Below are positions 30,258 to 38,881 of a stretch of DNA of 64,000 nucleotides, piece after piece. This DNA comes from Fodinicola acaciae (GTDB lineage Bacteria; Actinomycetota; Actinomycetes; Mycobacteriales; HKI-0501). Both the position numbers and the translations under genes were made by a program. Location of the stretch: the NCBI RefSeq assembly GCF_010993745.1, contig NZ_WOTN01000002.1, forward strand, positions 1,550,001-1,614,000. The letters are read 5' to 3'. The notes below the pieces were generated by a model, which was not told the origin of the DNA, did no database searches, and saw nothing but the letters and a program-made list of their open reading frames with translations. The stretch's first letter is position 1, and each line of letters opens with the position of its first letter.

Positions 30258-31121
30258 GTGGACCTGCGCCAACTGCGCTATTTCGTCGCGGTCGCCGAGG
30301 AAGGCCACGTCGGCCGTGCGGCGGGCCGGCTGCACATGACCCAGCCGCCGCTGAGCCGTGCGATCCGCCAGCTCGAGGACGAGCTGGGCATCAGGCTTTT
30401 CCACCGTACGGCCAAAGGCGTCACGCTCACGGCGGCGGGTGCGGTGCTGTTGGCAGAAGCCGGTGCCCTGCTCGGCCACGTCGACCGGGTCCGCGACCGG
30501 GTGACCGCCGCGGCGGGTGCCGCCACTCTCGCGATCGGCACGCTGGCCGACGCGGCCGAACAGGTGGGCGGCGAGCTGGTCGCACATTTCCGTGCTCGTC
30601 ATCCGCACGTGAGCGTCAGCGTCCACGAGAGCGACCTCAGCGACCCCACGGCCGGCCTGCGTGCCGGCCTGGTCGACATCGCGATGACCCGCACTCCGTT
30701 TGACCAGACCGGAATCGGCACATACGTCCTGCGCTCGGTGCCGGTCGGTGTCGTCGTACGCGACGACGATCCGCTCGCCGGTCGCGCGACGGTGACCGAG
30801 GCGGATCTGGCCGGTCGCCGGTGGGTCCGGCTGCCGGATGGCGTCGACGGCGTGTGGAAGGCGTTCTGGACCGGTGGCGTGCCCGACGAGCGTACGCCGG
30901 TGCGGCGGACGATCCAGGAATGTCTGCAGGCGGTGATGTGGAACGCGACATCGGCGCTGGCGCCGGTCGACCAGCCGCTGCCGGCCGGGCTGGCCGTCGT
31001 TCCGCTGGCCGGGCACGTGCCGAGCCAGCTCGTCCTCGCCTGGCTGGCGTCCGGCCGCAATCCATTGGTCAGTAGTTTCGTGCAGACGGCCAAAAGCGCG
31101 TTTCCCGGCCGCGCGTCGTAG
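30258..31121 (+). CDS. LysR-family transcriptional regulator
   Basis: A 287-residue regulator. The winged helix-turn-helix is DLRQLRYFVAVAEEGHVGRAAGRLHMTQ... (cut), continuing as PPLSRAIRQLEDELGIRLF, typical of the BenM/CatM branch. The C-terminal effector domain follows from about residue 90. GTG at 30258 starts exactly at the canonical DLRQLRYFV sequence, so longer upstream readings are rejected. It likely controls the divergent 4,5-dihydroxyphthalate decarboxylase-like gene in response to an aromatic acid. Confidence 0.92.
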   Translation: MDLRQLRYFVAVAEEGHVGRAAGRLHMTQPPLSRAIRQLEDELGIRLFHRTAKGVTLTAAGAVLLAEAGALLGHVDRVRDRVTAAAGAATLAIGTLADAAEQVGGELVAHFRARHPHVSVSVHESDLSDPTAGLRAGLVDIAMTRTPFDQTGIGTYVLRSVPVGVVVRDDDPLAGRATVTEADLAGRRWVRLPDGVDGVWKAFWTGGVPDERTPVRRTIQECLQAVMWNATSALAPVDQPLPAGLAVVPLAGHVPSQLVLAWLASGRNPLVSSFVQTAKSAFPGRAS

Positions 31122-31130
31122 TCTGACCGC

Positions 31131-31514
31131 ATGTGGAGCGCTAAGGACGCGGCGGCGGCGCGGAAGAAGGTGGACGCGCTGGCCGCGCGGCTGCCGGAGC
31201 TGGTGGCCGAACAGTCACACGGCCACACCGGATATCTGTTGCGGGGCAAGCGGATCGCCTGGCTGGTGGTCGACCACCACGGCGACGGCCGGCTGGCATT
31301 GTGGGTCAAGGCACCGAAAGACGAGCAGGAGGCGCTGGTCGGCGGCGACCCCGACCGCTATTTCGTCCCGCCGTACGTCGGAAAGAGCGGGTGGGTCGGC
31401 GTGCTGCTCGATCCGGCCAGCGAGCCGGACTGGGGTGAGGTCGACGCGTTGCTCGAACAGGCCTGGCGGATGACCGCGACCAAACGCGCGATCACCGCCT
31501 TCGACGCCGGTTGA
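31131..31514 (+). CDS. MmcQ/YjbR-like protein
   Basis: A 127-residue protein similar to the MmcQ/YjbR family with a CyaY-like fold. Features are the Trp-rich FRV-like core GKRIAWLVVDHHGDGRLALWVKA and YFVPPYVGKSGWVGVLLD, where family members carry PYVG. The function is unclear; DNA binding has been proposed for homologues. It starts nine bases after lysR and ends two bases before the convergent MFS gene. Confidence 0.85.
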   Translation: MWSAKDAAAARKKVDALAARLPELVAEQSHGHTGYLLRGKRIAWLVVDHHGDGRLALWVKAPKDEQEALVGGDPDRYFVPPYVGKSGWVGVLLDPASEPDWGEVDALLEQAWRMTATKRAITAFDAG

Positions 31515-31516
31515 GC

Positions 31517-32908
31517 TCATCGGCGGGCCAGCACGGCACTGTCCTTTGTGGACCGAGTGCGCCGCGGCTGGTCCTGCCGTACGACGGCCAGTAGGATCGC
31601 GCCGAGTGTGACACCGCAGCCGGCCACCAGGAGGAGTGCGTGCACACCGGCGTCATAGCGAGCAAAACTGCCCAGGACGGTGCCAAGTACGGCGATGCCG
31701 AGCGCTCCGCCGACCTGCCGCGCGGTGTTGACGATCGCCGAGCCGACGCCGGCGCGTTCGCGCGGCACGTGCTGCAGGACGGCCGCGATCGCCGGTGAGA
31801 TCGCCAAACCCTGGCCGATCCCGCAGATCACGAACAGCACCGCGACCAGCGCGTATGATCGCAGGCCGACGATGCCAAGGCCGAGCAGGCTCAGGCTGGT
31901 CGCGGTGTAGCCCAGCAGCATCGGCAGCCGTGGACCGTACGCGGCGGTCAGCCGGCCGGCCAGCAGCGACGACGGAATGATCGCCAGACTCATCGGTGCC
32001 AACAGAAAACCGGTCACCAGCGCCGAATTGCCATTTGACTGCTGCAAAACCACGGACAACAGCACAAACGCGCCGTTGGCGCCGAAGCCGAGCAGCACCG
32101 AGGCGATGTTGACGACCGAGAACCCGCCGTTGCCGAACAGCGAAATCGGCAACATCGGCCGCTTTTTCCGTGATTCGACAACGACGAACGCGATGCCGCA
32201 CAGCGCGGCGGCTGCGAACAGGCCGAGCGTTTGCGCGGATGTCCAACCGGCCTCGCGCGCGTCGATCACCGCGAACACCAGCGAGCCGAGCGCGCAGACT
32301 GCCAGCACCTGGCCGATCGGGTCGAGCGCGGCATGCTCGGGATCGGCGCTTTCGACGATCGTAGGAAGGCCGACGCCGATCGCCACGACGCAGATCGGCA
32401 GGTTGACCAGGAAAATCGACGGCCAGCCGAACGCGTCGACCAGCAGCCCGCCGAGGATCGGACCGGCCAGCACCGCGACGCTCGCGGCCAATCCCCAATA
32501 TCCCAGGAGCCGCGCCCTTTTCGCCGGATCCGGTGCGGCCTGCGCGATGATCGCGAGCGCGCCAGGCACCACCAGCGCGGCCGAGACGCCTTGTAACACA
32601 CGGCCGGCGACCAGGACGCCGATCGACGGCGCGACCGCGCAGACCAGCGAGCCAGCCAGAAAGCCGGCCAATCCCAGCAGAAAACAACGCTTGCGGCCAT
32701 AGCGGTCGCCGAGCGCGCCGCCGGACAGCAGGCAGACCGCCAGCGCGATCGAGTACGCGTCGACGATCCACTGCAGTCCGTCCAGGCCGGTCCGCAGGTC
32801 GTGCTGAATCCGCGGCAGCGCCACCGCCACGATCGTCAGGTCGAGCAACACCATGAACGTGCCGGCGAACGCCGGCAGCAAGATCCTCGTCCGCACCGAT
32901 TCCCTCAC
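31517..32908 (-). CDS. MFS drug-efflux transporter (EmrB/QacA-like)
   Basis: A 463-residue membrane protein with 12-14 predicted helices. Motif A is GALGDRYGRKR and motif C-like glycine-rich helices are ASVAVLAGPILGGLL. The antiporter start LDLTIVAVALPRIQ is typical of the DHA2 family. It should export toxic organic compounds by proton antiport. GTG at 32908 lies 17 bases from a palindromic operator, and a TetR gene is divergently encoded next to it, an arrangement typical of substrate-induced efflux. Confidence 0.92.
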   Translation of the reverse strand: MRESVRTRILLPAFAGTFMVLLDLTIVAVALPRIQHDLRTGLDGLQWIVDAYSIALAVCLLSGGALGDRYGRKRCFLLGLAGFLAGSLVCAVAPSIGVLVAGRVLQGVSAALVVPGALAIIAQAAPDPAKRARLLGYWGLAASVAVLAGPILGGLLVDAFGWPSIFLVNLPICVVAIGVGLPTIVESADPEHAALDPIGQVLAVCALGSLVFAVIDAREAGWTSAQTLGLFAAAALCGIAFVVVESRKKRPMLPISLFGNGGFSVVNIASVLLGFGANGAFVLLSVVLQQSNGNSALVTGFLLAPMSLAIIPSSLLAGRLTAAYGPRLPMLLGYTATSLSLLGLGIVGLRSYALVAVLFVICGIGQGLAISPAIAAVLQHVPRERAGVGSAIVNTARQVGGALGIAVLGTVLGSFARYDAGVHALLLVAGCGVTLGAILLAVVRQDQPRRTRSTKDSAVLARR

Positions 32909-32925
32909 GATCCATCACATGACTG

Positions 32926-32938
32926 ACCGACAGTCGGT
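32926..32938. promoter_or_regulatory. Palindromic operator between MFS and tetR
   Basis: ACCGACAGTCGGT is a perfect inverted repeat around one base, flanked by direct GACTG repeats (32921-32925 and 32939-32943). It is placed to control the MFS gene and probably the TetR gene. Confidence 0.7.
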
Positions 32939-33027
32939 GACTGTAAATGAAAACGCTTGCCATGTACAGCGTGATGTGGGTAACGGCGGCCGGTCCGATA
33001 CGGTCAGACCGACACGAAGGAGGCCGC

Positions 33028-33576
33028 GTGCCGCGGACGAAACCGAGCGAGGAGCGCCGTGCGGACCTGCTCGACGCTGCCGAAGAACTGGTGTTACGCG
33101 ACGGTGTCGACGCGCTGCGCATCGACGACGTGACGCTCGGGGCCGGCGTCGCCAAAGGCACCTTCTACTTGCATTTCAAGACCAAGGACGAGCTGATCGC
33201 CGCGTTGGCCGAGCGCTATGTCCAGCGGTTCGTGGCCTGCCAGCGCGAGGCGTCCGACGGTTACGCCGGTGTCGAGCGGATCCAACGCTGGCTGGTCGCG
33301 GGCATCGACACCTACACCACCGACAATCGGCTGCACGACGTGCTTTTCCGGCATCCGGCCCACACCGTCTACAGTGGACACAACCTGGCCGCCGGCGACC
33401 TGCGCGACCTGCTCGTCGAAACTGTCGACCTGCCGGATCCGGACGCCACCGCGATTTTGCTTTACCACGCCTTGCACGGCGCGGCCGACCACGTCCTGCA
33501 CACGCCGGCCGACCGCGACCGCATCGTCGCCGAGCTCGTCCGCCTTTGCCAGCTGGTTACTGCGCGGCGATGGTGA
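33028..33576 (+). CDS. TetR-family transcriptional repressor
   Basis: A 182-residue regulator. The helix-turn-helix is RRADLLDAAEELVLRDGVDAL then VAKGTFYLHFKTKDELIAAL, the classic TetR recognition region. The remainder is an all-helical ligand-binding domain. GTG at 33028 has AAGGAGG well placed upstream, so the longer reading from 32947 is rejected. It is expected to repress the divergent MFS gene through the palindrome in the gap. Its 3' end overlaps the convergent secreted DUF4185 gene by 20 bases. Confidence 0.93.
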   Translation: MPRTKPSEERRADLLDAAEELVLRDGVDALRIDDVTLGAGVAKGTFYLHFKTKDELIAALAERYVQRFVACQREASDGYAGVERIQRWLVAGIDTYTTDNRLHDVLFRHPAHTVYSGHNLAAGDLRDLLVETVDLPDPDATAILLYHALHGAADHVLHTPADRDRIVAELVRLCQLVTARRW

Positions 33577-35611
33577 AATCGTCGAGCTGGATCCAGGTGT
33601 CGGTGCCAGGAGCCACAAAACCGGCGTAGACCGTCACCGTGTGGACGTTTGCCGGGATCGTGACCGTGACCTGCCGTTGCGCATACGCGTCGGTGGCGCC
33701 GAAGGTCGTCTGGCCGAGGACAGTGCTGCCATCGGCGCCCAGGCGTACGCCGAAGCGTCCTTCGGTCAGGGCCGACGACGACCTTTCCCAGGTGGAGAAG
33801 GTGTACGTCGTGCCTGGCGTCACCGGCACCTGCTGACTCAGCGCGCTCCAACCGGTCCCGGAGGTGCGGATCCAGCCGTTGTTCTGGCCGGAATGCGCGA
33901 ATCCGAGGCCACGGTCGACGCCATGTCCCGCCGTGCCTTCGAAACTCCACGCCGACGGGCCGCCGGCCGGCGCCTCGAAACCGCCGTCGGCCAGCTGTGA
34001 GACATAGCTGGCGGCCAGCTCGGAGACCGAGGTGTACGTGCGCGTACCACCGGGCACGCCGTAGACGCGGATGCCGTCGGCCGCGTCGGGTTTGAAGGTG
34101 ATCGTGTAGGTCTTGCCGGCGCCGGCGGTGTTGTCGCCCGGATAGGCCGGGCTGATCGACTGCGCGGTCGCGTCGACCCATTCGCCGTTGTGTCGCAGCT
34201 GCACGCGCGGCCGGCCGGTGAACCAGCCGCCGGTGTCGGTCACCGGACCGCTGGTGAAGTCGACGCGGTTGACGTTGTATTGCCGCGGCCACGTGTAGCC
34301 CCACCAGCTGGCCGTCTTCACCTCGCCGTCGCTGTCGTCCTCGGCGGTGTTTTTGTCGCCGTCATTGAGATAGTCGAGCCGGCCGGCGTGCGTCGACTTG
34401 GAGATCGGTACGGTGCCCGGCGCGGTGGCCAGGTTGACCGTGCCGTCGGGCAGGTTGGTCGGTTGGCTCGGTGTGGCCGGTGTCAGCTGCATCTTTCGCA
34501 GGCTGAAGTGGTAAACATTGCCGCCACCGCCACACGGGCACACGTTTGCCTGCACGTAGGCCGTACGCCCGTCGGCGCTGAGGAACTTCGACGGGATGGT
34601 CGTGCCATAGCCGCCGGCTCGCGCGGCCGACCACGGATAGCCGCCGAAATCCTTGCTGAGGAACCGTTTCCACGGCCCCCACGGCGTCGGCGACTCGTAG
34701 AACTCGAAGGTGAACTCGGTCCACGAGGTGTAGAGATAGCGCTTCAGCGGCTTGTCGTACGTGACGCCACCCTGGCTGACGACGCTCAGGTTGCTGACCA
34801 GGTTGGGGTTGTAGGTCTGCTGGTAGAGCCGGCGACCGTCGTGCAAAACCGAGACGCGCTTGCTGATGTCCCGGCTCCACCGCGGCCTTTCGGTCGTGCC
34901 GCTGAAGAATTCCCACGCCCTGCGGTCCTGCACCTTGGTTTTCGGCACGCGCGCGAGATAAACGTCCTGCGGGTCGGCGACCCGGTCGTCGAACGAGTCA
35001 CGCCAGTTGTTGTCCAGGCCGTACGCGTAGACGTAGTTGTCCGGAGCCCACGCGCTGTCCTTTCCGAAGTCGGTGAAGAAAATCGTGGTGAACGCGTGGT
35101 TGTCGAACATCGGCTTGGAATGGTCCCAGGTCCACGTACGTCCGTGGTCGGTGGACTTCACGATGGTGGCCGCCGGCACTTCGTTGAAATCCAAGGCAAG
35201 ATCCTGCACGGCGAGGTAGATCGTACCGTTCACGCAGACCATGCCGGTCGGTTTGCGCGTGTAACCAGGTCCGCTCCACACGCTGCTGATCCGCTCGCTG
35301 CGGCTGAGCGTCTCGCCGGTCAGCTTGGGCAACGTGCCACGGATCTGGCTGACCGCCACGTCGGCGAACGCGCCGTCGGTCGTGAAACCCTTGCCGTCGC
35401 CATTGGCGGCGTAGAGATTATCGTCGTTGGACCAGCACGATGGCCACAAATCGCCGTCGCTCGGCGTCGGCACCGTCTCGTGTTCCTCGATCGCGACGGT
35501 GGAAAACGCCGTACTCACCGGCGCGTCGACCGGCGCCGCGACGGCCGGCGTGCCGCCGAACGCGAGCGCGACGACCGTGGCAGCGGCGAGCAGGTTGCGG
35601 ACCGACGGCAT
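33557..35611 (-). CDS. Secreted DUF4185 protein with C-terminal carbohydrate-binding-like domain
   Basis: A 684-residue secreted protein with signal peptide residues 1-26 (PAVAAP). The main domain, about 40-380, matches DUF4185, a five-bladed propeller-like fold. Its features are WPSCWSNDDNLYAANGDGKG, KPTGMVCVNGTIYLAVQDL, STDHGRTWTW and LSVVSQGGVTYDKPLKRY with YTSWTEFTFEFYES. A discoidin-like segment (about 415-545) is followed by a CBM4/9-like jelly roll from DGGFEAPAGG to WIQLDDFTI. The fold suggests carbohydrate binding or hydrolysis outside the cell; no activity is established. GGAGGAACG precedes the ATG at 35611. Confidence 0.85.
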   Translation of the reverse strand: MPSVRNLLAAATVVALAFGGTPAVAAPVDAPVSTAFSTVAIEEHETVPTPSDGDLWPSCWSNDDNLYAANGDGKGFTTDGAFADVAVSQIRGTLPKLTGETLSRSERISSVWSGPGYTRKPTGMVCVNGTIYLAVQDLALDFNEVPAATIVKSTDHGRTWTWDHSKPMFDNHAFTTIFFTDFGKDSAWAPDNYVYAYGLDNNWRDSFDDRVADPQDVYLARVPKTKVQDRRAWEFFSGTTERPRWSRDISKRVSVLHDGRRLYQQTYNPNLVSNLSVVSQGGVTYDKPLKRYLYTSWTEFTFEFYESPTPWGPWKRFLSKDFGGYPWSAARAGGYGTTIPSKFLSADGRTAYVQANVCPCGGGGNVYHFSLRKMQLTPATPSQPTNLPDGTVNLATAPGTVPISKSTHAGRLDYLNDGDKNTAEDDSDGEVKTASWWGYTWPRQYNVNRVDFTSGPVTDTGGWFTGRPRVQLRHNGEWVDATAQSISPAYPGDNTAGAGKTYTITFKPDAADGIRVYGVPGGTRTYTSVSELAASYVSQLADGGFEAPAGGPSAWSFEGTAGHGVDRGLGFAHSGQNNGWIRTSGTGWSALSQQVPVTPGTTYTFSTWERSSSALTEGRFGVRLGADGSTVLGQTTFGATDAYAQRQVTVTIPANVHTVTVYAGFVAPGTDTWIQLDDFTIAAQ

Positions 35612-35923
35612 CGTTCCTCCTGGCAGCAATCGATTTCTCGGTAACGTACGGGGTGGCGCGTGGACCGTCAAGAGCCGGCCCGGCCGCGTTCGCTGAGTGT
35701 CGTATTTTTGGCACCGTTGGACGTCCGATGTGGTGAAAATACGGCTTGTTCGTTTTCCTTCGGCGGGCGGCGGGTTCTCATGTTTGTTGCGTTGGGTGGG
35801 TGGTTGGGTTTTTCGCCTGCGCGGCGGGCGCTCCCGCGGAGGGCGACCTCAAGGGAGGGGGCGCGTGGATGCCAGTTGGTGTGCATTGGGGGTGCGGGTG
35901 CTGGGGCGGTTGACTGCGTAATA

Positions 35924-35936
35924 CTTGTTTAACAAG
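35924..35936. promoter_or_regulatory. 13-bp palindrome of repeat element B
   Basis: CTTGTTTAACAAG is a perfect inverted repeat around one base, with 53 bases between it and the stop of the Cys-rich ORF. It lies in a conserved context, CTGCGTAATA before and ACATCAAAA after, nearly identical to copy A. Confidence 0.6.
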
Positions 35937-35989
35937 ACATCAAAACGGACATCTGTCGCGGGTGAGCAGTCACAGCAGCAATATCAGCC

Positions 35990-36136
35990 TCAGTAGTCAC
36001 ACCCGTCACAGCCTTCGGTGATCGCGACGGCGTGAAAGCTTTGTCTCTTGCGTCCAGCGCAAGTAACTCGACCTTCATGCCATCCGCGACCCTCGCAAGC
36101 CGGACATTTAGCGCTCCACATGCCTTCTCGTACCAC
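35990..36136 (-). CDS. Cys-rich small protein, repeat-family member B (hypothetical)
   Basis: A 48-codon ORF starting with GTG at the position equivalent to the ATG of copy A, preceded by GGGTCC. It reads AKCPACEGRGWHEGRVTC and ends TEGCDGCDY. Five cysteines remain; the EC cysteine of copies A and C is Gly here. An internal ATG at 36121 is an alternative start. The upstream leader is frameshifted by one base relative to copy A. Function unknown; it may be non-coding. Confidence 0.42.
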   Translation of the reverse strand: MVREGMWSAKCPACEGRGWHEGRVTCAGRKRQSFHAVAITEGCDGCDY

Positions 36137-36353
36137 AAACCGGACCCACCCACAGACCAACCGCAACGCGCGGCACCCAACCCAACCAACAGCGAAACCC
36201 CGCGCACCCTCCCCTTGAGGTCGCCCTCCGCGCAGGAGCGCCCGCCGCGCAGGCGCCACCACCCCCAAAACGCACCAACCAGAAGCCGCAACCACCCACC
36301 CAACGCAACAATCATGAAACCCAACCACCCCGCGAAAGGGTCCGCGGAAAATG

Positions 36354-37520
36354 TCAGGAGGTGCGGTGGAGGTCAGCAGGGGAGAGCGACCCCACCGAGC
36401 TGTGCCCGGCCAGAGCCAGGGTCAGCTCGAGCTCGGCGAGGATGCAGCGGATGACGTGCTCGACGCCGGGCTGGCCGTCGATGCCGAGGCCATACATGTA
36501 CGGCCGGCCGAGCAGTACGCCGCGGGCGCCGAGCGCGAGCGCCTTGGCGATGTCGTCGCCGGTGCGGATGCCGGAGTCGAACAGGATCTCCAGCCGGTCG
36601 CCGGCCGCCTCGACGACGCCGGGCAGTGCGTCGGCCGCGCCGATCGCGCCGTTGACCTGCCGGCCGCCGTGGTTGGAGACCACGACTCCGTCGACTCCGG
36701 CATCGACGGCTTTCCTTGCGTCGTCAGGATGTTGGATGCCTTTGAGGACGATCGGGCCGTCCCAGTGCTCGCGCAGGAACGGCAGGTTGTCCCAGGTTTT
36801 GCTGGCGTCGTTGAACAACTGTACGAAGTGCATGACCGCGGCCCGTGGGTCCTCGTGCACCGGCTTGCCAAGACCGGCTTCGAAAGCCGGATCGGTGAAG
36901 TAGTTGGCCGTGCCGACACCGCGTAGAAACGGCAGGTAGGCGGTGTCCAGATCGGTCGGCCGCCAGGCCAGCATGAACGTGTCGAGCGTGACGACGAGTA
37001 CGCGATAGCCGGAGTTCTTCGCTCTGGCCAGGAAACTCTTCGTGACTTCCGGATCTTTCGGCCAGTAGAGCTGAAACCACCGCTCGGCGTCCCTCATCGC
37101 CTCGGCGACCTGCTCCATCGGCGTGCTCGACGCCGACGACAGGATGAACGGGATCGACTGCGCCGCGGCGGCTTTCGCAGCTGCCACCTCGCCGTCCGGA
37201 TGCATGATCGACTGTACGCCGACCGGCGCCAACGCCAACGGACTGGCGGTTTTCCGGCCGAACAGCTCGACGGACAGGTCGCGTGCGCTGACATCGCGCA
37301 GCATCCGCGGCACGATCTCATAGCGGTCCAGCGCCCGCCGGTTGGCTCGTGCCGTCTTGCCGTCGCCGGCCGATCCGGCGACGTATCCGAACGGTCCCGG
37401 TCCGAGCCGCTGCCGCGCGACCTCCTCCAGTCGCGTCAGATCCGTCGGCAGCCGTGGCACCGCACCGGTGAACACACCGGCACCGTAGATCTCGTACTGA
37501 AAAGCGGCCCAGTCGGTCAT
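36354..37520 (-). CDS. Lactate 2-monooxygenase-like FMN enzyme (alpha-hydroxy-acid oxidase family)
   Basis: About 388 residues with the FMN-dependent alpha-hydroxy-acid oxidase barrel. Features are FGYVAGSAGDGKTARANRRAL near the start, LALAPVGVQSIMHPDGE, FQLYWPKDPEV, VVTLDTFMLAWRP, and the signature VVSNHGGRQVNGAIGA with the active-site His and Arg, then ILFDSGIRTGDDIAKALALG (each under the family's usual spacing). YYxP-like loop features resemble mycobacterial lactate 2-monooxygenase, which turns lactate into acetate and CO2. Alpha-hydroxy-acid dehydrogenase activity on another substrate is possible. ATG at 37520 or GTG at 37526 may be the start. Confidence 0.87.
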   Translation of the reverse strand: MTDWAAFQYEIYGAGVFTGAVPRLPTDLTRLEEVARQRLGPGPFGYVAGSAGDGKTARANRRALDRYEIVPRMLRDVSARDLSVELFGRKTASPLALAPVGVQSIMHPDGEVAAAKAAAAQSIPFILSSASSTPMEQVAEAMRDAERWFQLYWPKDPEVTKSFLARAKNSGYRVLVVTLDTFMLAWRPTDLDTAYLPFLRGVGTANYFTDPAFEAGLGKPVHEDPRAAVMHFVQLFNDASKTWDNLPFLREHWDGPIVLKGIQHPDDARKAVDAGVDGVVVSNHGGRQVNGAIGAADALPGVVEAAGDRLEILFDSGIRTGDDIAKALALGARGVLLGRPYMYGLGIDGQPGVEHVIRCILAELELTLALAGHSSVGSLSPADLHRTS

Positions 37521-37532
37521 CGGCACAGTCTG

Positions 37533-38666
37533 TCAGGTGATCGCCGTCAGCGCCGTGAGCCACGGCATCCAACGCGGATCGGGGCCCTTGCTGGGATCCC
37601 ACGACAGGCTGGTGCCGGTGTAGCCGACCGAGAAACCGCTCTCCGGATCGGCGAACGCGAGCCGGCCGCCGGCACCGGCGTGGCCGAAACCGCCGGGACC
37701 GAGCATCGGATTTCCCGGTCGTGCCAGCTCAAAGCCGAGGCCGTGCCGCAGTGGATACGGATCCGGCATGGCGTCAAGCGGCGCCGGCGGACGCAGGCCG
37801 TCGGTCTGTGGCTTCCGCGCCGCTTCGACAGCTTCCGGCCGGAGTACGCGGATGCCGTCGACCTCGCTCAGCAGGGCCGCGTAGAAACGCGCGAGCGAAC
37901 GCGCGTTTCCGATTCCGTTGGCCGCCGGCAGCTCGGCGGCGTGGAACTCGGCGGTGTTCAGCGCCGGCAACAGGCCAGAGACCGACCGGAAACCCGCGAG
38001 CAGCGCGAGCGTCACCGGATGCTCCAGGTCCACACCGAGGCCGCGCAGGATCTCGGCCATCTGCTCGCTGGAAACCGGCGGGTTCTGCGCGGAAACCGGC
38101 CGTACGCGCGACTCTTTGTCAGCGGGCAGGCCGATCCACAGGTCGAGGCCGAGCGGACCGCCGATCTCCTCGGCGAAAAGTCGTCCGACGCTGCGGCCGC
38201 TGACTCGCCGGATCACCTCGCCGACCAGGAAGCCGTAGGTGATCGCGTGATAGCGATATGCCGTGCCAGGCTGCCAAAGCGGCGTCATCGACGCGAGTGC
38301 CGCGACGCATTGGTCCCAGTCGGTCAGCTGTTGGGTACCGATGTCGAACGAGAAGAATCCGGCCGTGTGGCTCAACAGTTGCGCGACCGTCACGTCCGGC
38401 GAAAACTCCGGCCAGTAGGTGCTGACCGGCGCGTCGATCCGCAGCTGGCCGCGCTCGGCGAGCAGATGTGCGAGCGTGGCGGTGAGGCCTTTGGTGGCCG
38501 ACATGAGCACCGTGAGCGAGTCGCCGTCGTGCGTCCACAGGTCGACGACCGGCTGGCCGTGCCGATAGACGGCGAGCTGCGCCTGTCCCACATCGGTTTT
38601 CTGCGCTTCGGCGAAGGCGTCGCGGACGGCTTCGTATCCGGTGGCGACGGTTCCGTTGACATCCAT
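37533..38666 (-). CDS. Serine hydrolase of the class C beta-lactamase / EstB family
   Basis: A 377-residue cytoplasmic protein. The SxxK motif is MSATKG near residue 68, and the tyrosine motif lies in YHAITYGFLVGEV. HAGAGGRLAFADPESG near the C-terminus corresponds to the KTG-like strand region. Family members include carboxylesterases, DD-peptidase-like enzymes and beta-lactamases; the absence of a signal peptide favours an esterase. ATG at 38666 is chosen (MDVNGTVATGYEAV). It ends 12 bases upstream of the lactate monooxygenase-like gene on the same strand and may be cotranscribed with it. Confidence 0.88.
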   Translation of the reverse strand: MDVNGTVATGYEAVRDAFAEAQKTDVGQAQLAVYRHGQPVVDLWTHDGDSLTVLMSATKGLTATLAHLLAERGQLRIDAPVSTYWPEFSPDVTVAQLLSHTAGFFSFDIGTQQLTDWDQCVAALASMTPLWQPGTAYRYHAITYGFLVGEVIRRVSGRSVGRLFAEEIGGPLGLDLWIGLPADKESRVRPVSAQNPPVSSEQMAEILRGLGVDLEHPVTLALLAGFRSVSGLLPALNTAEFHAAELPAANGIGNARSLARFYAALLSEVDGIRVLRPEAVEAARKPQTDGLRPPAPLDAMPDPYPLRHGLGFELARPGNPMLGPGGFGHAGAGGRLAFADPESGFSVGYTGTSLSWDPSKGPDPRWMPWLTALTAIT

Positions 38667-38774
38667 GACATCGACGCTAGCGCTCCACCGGCGTACGGCG
38701 AGTGCCTGACGCGCTGGACAGCCCGGGCCGATCGCGCACAGATCTTGGCCCACACAAATGTCACACCGGCACGG

Positions 38775-38790
38775 ACTGGTCTAAAGAATT
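38775..38790 (+). promoter_or_regulatory. Possible DasR-type (dre) site upstream of the DUF4091/GH123-like gene
   Basis: ACTGGTCTAAAGAATT keeps the left half of the DasR consensus (ACTGGTCTA) but loses most of the right half, about 12 of 16 positions in all. A perfect 10-bp palindrome GGACCGGTCC follows at 38794-38803. Regulation by a GntR-type aminosugar repressor would fit the downstream gene but is unproven. Confidence 0.3.
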
Positions 38791-38881
38791 ATCGGACCGG
38801 TCCGCGCCGAAGGCGCCGCCGATATTGGCAGTGGCGTGGTCGCGGTCCTATAAACGGCTGTCGCTGCTTTGGGGAGGACCG

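Larger units (their letters stand above)
35777..36317. repeat. Repeat element B with inverted-repeat arms
   Basis: A roughly 540-bp element. The left arm (about 35777-35860) and the reverse complement of the right arm (about 36206-36317) share TTGTTGCGTTGGGTGGGTGG and GCCTGCGCGGCGGGCGCTCC followed by GGAGGGCGACCTCAAG. The right arm has about 30 extra bases. The core at 35914-36147 carries the Cys-rich ORF and the 13-bp palindrome shared with elements A and C. No transposase is encoded. It fills the gap between the DUF4185 and lactate monooxygenase-like genes and resembles a MITE in layout. Confidence 0.78.

Noticed and set aside
35777..36317. Element B as a complete insertion sequence or integron attC array
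   Set aside because: No transposase or integrase frame is present, and the palindrome does not have attC structure.
38702..38881. Longer start for the GH123/DUF4091-like gene
   Set aside because: The ATG at 38882 has a strong ribosome binding site and begins a proper signal peptide. The upstream extension would hide it.
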